64,000 nt of DNA from UBA11865 sp963749825 (GTDB lineage: Bacteria; Chloroflexota; Anaerolineae; Promineifilales; Promineifilaceae): contig CAVVOI010000009.1 of assembly GCA_963749825.1 (NCBI GenBank), forward strand, positions 1 through 64,000. Direction: 5' to 3'. The position numbers were made by a program, and so were the translations under genes. Position 1 is the stretch's first letter. Each line of letters starts with the position of its first letter. The notes below the pieces were generated by a model that was given only the letters and a program-made list of their open reading frames with translations, did not search any database and was not told the DNA's origin. Below, one piece after another: positions 61,744 through 64,000 of this stretch.

Positions 61744-62724
61744 CTAGATCAACAATTGGTCTTCATAGGCGAAGAGCGCTGGCGTTCCGCCTGTATGCCA
61801 GAACAAGATATTCTGGTTGCTAAAAAATGCACCTCGCCGAATAAGATCGATGAGACCGGCCATGGCTCTACCTGTATAAACTGGATCCAGCAAAATCCCC
61901 TCCAAGCTGGCAACAAGATTGATCGCCTCTCGTTCGGCTTCGCCCATAATCCCATAACCTGCACCGAGGTAGTCCTCATTAACCTCAACCACCTCTTGGC
62001 TATAGTGCCCAGGTAAACCTAGCGTCTGGGCTGTTTCTGCCAGTATAGCAACGATCTTTTCTTTAAGAGTGCCGGCCGAGTGATCGTTGCTGATCCCCAA
62101 GATTCTTCCTGAAAACTCCAAGGCTCGGGCTCCGACGATGAGCCCACTCTGGGTGCCTCCACTACTACTGGCGAAGATCATAGCGTCGATCTTTAAACGT
62201 TTTGCCTCAAGTTGAGATAGGGCTTCTTGCATGCCCACAACATAACCCAATGCGCCCAGGCCATTTGATCCACCTAATGGAATCAGGTAAGCGGACTTTC
62301 CCTCAGCCTGTATTTCATCGGCGACTTCGCCCATAACAACCGCAGTATTGCGGTCGCCGCACCAGTGCAAATGCGCCCCCAAGAGATGATCTAACAAGAG
62401 GTTACCGGTCATGTTGGTCACCGGCTTGCCTCGGAGTACCAGATGGCACGCCATGCCGATACGAGCGGCTGCTGCGGCCGTTTGCCGGCAATGGTTGCTC
62501 TGTGGGGCTCCCGTCGTTATCAGGCTGTCGTTGCCTTTTGACAGCGCATCGGCAACCAAAAACTCAAGCTTCCGAGTTTTATTGCCTCCCAAGGCTAAGC
62601 CGGTCTGATCGTCTCGTTTAATGAATATTCTCGGCCCGCCTAGATATTGGCTTAAGCGTTCAAGTTCATCGATTGGCGTGGGCAAATGAGCTAGCTGTGT
62701 TCGAGAGGGATAGTTTAGTTTCAT
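61744..62724 (-). CDS. D-cysteine desulfhydrase / ACC-deaminase-like PLP enzyme
   Basis: 326 residues. Fold-type II PLP enzyme: the lysine is in GLALGGNKTRKLEFLVADAL, and the carboxylate loop is TTGAPQSNHCRQTAAAAARI. The start (LPTPIDELERLSQYLGGPRI) matches the DcyD family, which releases sulfide, ammonia and pyruvate from D-cysteine; 1-aminocyclopropane-1-carboxylate deaminase is the close alternative. The phosphate-binding stretch is SSSGGTQSGLIVGA. Cytoplasmic. It converges with the GT39-like gene, 44 bp between stops. Confidence 0.88.
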   Translation of the reverse strand: MKLNYPSRTQLAHLPTPIDELERLSQYLGGPRIFIKRDDQTGLALGGNKTRKLEFLVADALSKGNDSLITTGAPQSNHCRQTAAAAARIGMACHLVLRGKPVTNMTGNLLLDHLLGAHLHWCGDRNTAVVMGEVADEIQAEGKSAYLIPLGGSNGLGALGYVVGMQEALSQLEAKRLKIDAMIFASSSGGTQSGLIVGARALEFSGRILGISNDHSAGTLKEKIVAILAETAQTLGLPGHYSQEVVEVNEDYLGAGYGIMGEAEREAINLVASLEGILLDPVYTGRAMAGLIDLIRRGAFFSNQNILFWHTGGTPALFAYEDQLLI

Positions 62725-62927
62725 CAGCTAAATTCCATAGTCAAAAAATCACTCGACTTCTACCATGATTTTAAGACCTAATGCCCATAACCTCAAAACA
62801 ATGTGCAGTGCATAATCTTCATTACCAATTATAGTTGGGGTAGTTTCATTGCTGAGCCGTTACTGGGCTTAATTGAAGTCAGCATATCCAATAAGTGTGT
62901 CGCGTGATAGATAACGAAGACCCAAAA

Positions 62928-64000
62928 ATGGAACAGCTCGAGGACGTCCTGACCACGAGCCGGCTTCACCGCTTAATACTTCTGTTTAATATTCCATCGG
63001 GCTGGCCTCTATGGAAGGTAGCCTCGGCCATAACCTTCATTCTTGTGTCGGTCATGGTTTGTTGGCTGGTGTTGTCGGGGGAGGCCCGTGTGGCTGCCGC
63101 TGCCGTACTCATCATGGCAATATTCTTCTTCGCAGATGCTTTATTGCTTTATTCTTTGCCTAAACGCGGCATTTCCTACGGTCCATGGCAGGCTCATTTG
63201 TTTGTCCTGGCTATACCACGAACATTGCTTGCCTTGGTGATTTCATTAATTGTCCCCTTAGCGGGAGCTACCTGGGGTTTGTTTCTGCTTCTCGTACTGC
63301 AGTTCATAGGCACGGCAGCCCTGATTTATGGAACCCTTATCGAGCCTTTCCGCTTGAGTTTAACCTACCTGGATATTGCCGTTGATAATCTGCCTCCTAG
63401 ATCTGAACCCATTCGCATCTTGCACATAAGCGATATTCACCTAGAACGAATCACACGCAGAGAAAAGTCGCTACAACGATTGGCCAGATATGCGAAACCG
63501 GACCTTATCTTGATGACAGGAGATTTCCTAAACTTATCTTTCGTTCATGATCCAGAAGCGCATAGACAATTACACGATCTGTTAAGTGCTTTCTCGGCTC
63601 CCCATGGCGTCTTTGCCTCTCTGGGCAGCCCCACAGTGGATGCCCGAGAATCCGTACCCGATTTCTTTGATGATTTACCCATTCAGCTATTGGTCGACGA
63701 GTGGACAGAGTTGGACTTAGGCGAGGATCGTTACCTGGTCCTGTTGGGGGTCGACTGTAGCCATCATCTACCAACCGATCGCGGCCGGTTAGATCGCCTG
63801 GTTGCAGACGCGCCTAACAAGGCGCCCAGAGTGCTGTTATACCATGCACCGGATCTTATGCCCGAAGCGATCGGGCATGGAATTGACCTTTATCTCTGTG
63901 GTCACACGCATGGCGGGCAGGTTAGATTGCCGATTTTTGGAGCCATTTTGACCAGTTCGCAATATGGTAAAAAGTATGAAATGGGTCTTTATGCCAGCGG
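62928..64000 (+). CDS. membrane-anchored metallophosphoesterase, truncated by the window end
   Basis: At least 357 residues; open past the right edge. Residues about 1-150 hold four to five hydrophobic segments (WLVLSGEARVAAAAVLIMAI-like region, PLAGATWGLFLLLVLQFIGT). The calcineurin-like domain begins ILHISDIHLERI, then LILMTGDFLN, LLYHAPDLMPEAI and CGHTHGGQVRLP. The usual GNHD motif is replaced by LGSPTVDARES, so one metal ligand is missing or changed. Relatives (YkuE-like) act on phosphoester bonds in the envelope. Start chosen at the first ATG; the ribosome site is weak. Confidence 0.82.
   Translation, partial: MEQLEDVLTTSRLHRLILLFNIPSGWPLWKVASAITFILVSVMVCWLVLSGEARVAAAAVLIMAIFFFADALLLYSLPKRGISYGPWQAHLFVLAIPRTLLALVISLIVPLAGATWGLFLLLVLQFIGTAALIYGTLIEPFRLSLTYLDIAVDNLPPRSEPIRILHISDIHLERITRREKSLQRLARYAKPDLILMTGDFLNLSFVHDPEAHRQLHDLLSAFSAPHGVFASLGSPTVDARESVPDFFDDLPIQLLVDEWTELDLGEDRYLVLLGVDCSHHLPTDRGRLDRLVADAPNKAPRVLLYHAPDLMPEAIGHGIDLYLCGHTHGGQVRLPIFGAILTSSQYGKKYEMGLYAS

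Noticed and set aside
61696..62016. 106-codon plus-strand frame
   Set aside because: It lies antisense to the D-cysteine desulfhydrase-like gene, whose motifs are clear; no ribosome site.
1..64000. CRISPR array or prophage
   Set aside because: No short regularly spaced repeats, no cas genes and no phage structural genes; the only long direct repeat is within xylF.

Overview
The window looks like chromosome from a Chloroflexota bacterium, probably class Anaerolineae. This is an inference from gene style: lipoprotein binding proteins with acidic/valine-rich EVTRVV-type linkers, a one-polypeptide alpha-beta E1 dehydrogenase, a Reg_prop/Y_Y_Y giant sensor kinase, several GT39-type membrane glycosyltransferases, and leaderless promoters with a TAtAAT box 8 nt before the ATG. 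No rRNA, tRNA, prophage or CRISPR array was seen.

Layout. 0.2-1.7 kb: a cysteine-free Crp/Fnr regulator with a DUF1858 gene and a decarboxylase remnant. 2.5-22.6 kb: a sugar-utilisation region rich in plant-polysaccharide functions. It holds a secreted multidomain GH3 glycosidase, two nested ISAs1-type insertion sequences, a xylose ABC transporter (xylF-xylG-xylH) whose binding protein is an in-frame tandem duplication, a lipoprotein fusing FG-GAP/ASPIC repeats to a di-heme peroxidase, a LacI regulator with two matched operators, a GH94 cellobiose-type phosphorylase and xylulokinase. The logic would be extracellular hydrolysis, uptake, phosphorolysis or isomerisation, then phosphorylation. 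The GH3-xylFGH part looks clearly more GC-rich than its neighbours.

22.6-27.1 kb: a frameshifted GNAT gene and a peptide-type ABC operon (binding protein, two permeases, no ATPase). 27.5-35.6 kb: a signalling cluster with two NarL-type regulators, a receiver-only protein, a 1270-residue propeller sensor kinase, and a divergent frameshifted polytopic membrane protein followed by a small 4-TM protein. 35.8-50.7 kb: mostly housekeeping (map, folC, lon, a CnoX-like thioredoxin, a SpoU methyltransferase, a thioesterase) mixed with a GT39-like protein, a GNAT-VOC fusion, a DUF1028 protein and an Nmad3-family protein. 50.8-58.2 kb: E1 and E2 of a 2-oxoacid dehydrogenase, two tandem paralogous envelope proteins and a membrane Fe-S oxidoreductase. 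58.4-64 kb: a membrane clan-A glycosidase plus GT39-like pair, a D-cysteine desulfhydrase-like enzyme, and a metallophosphoesterase cut by the window end.

The strongest points are the tandem xylF (836 bp at one mismatch, then diverged tails), the nested IS history readable to the base, the GH3 enzyme with a repeat module inserted in its catalytic region, and four genes each broken by one base in a homopolymer. The last point suggests assembly error at least as much as true pseudogenes.
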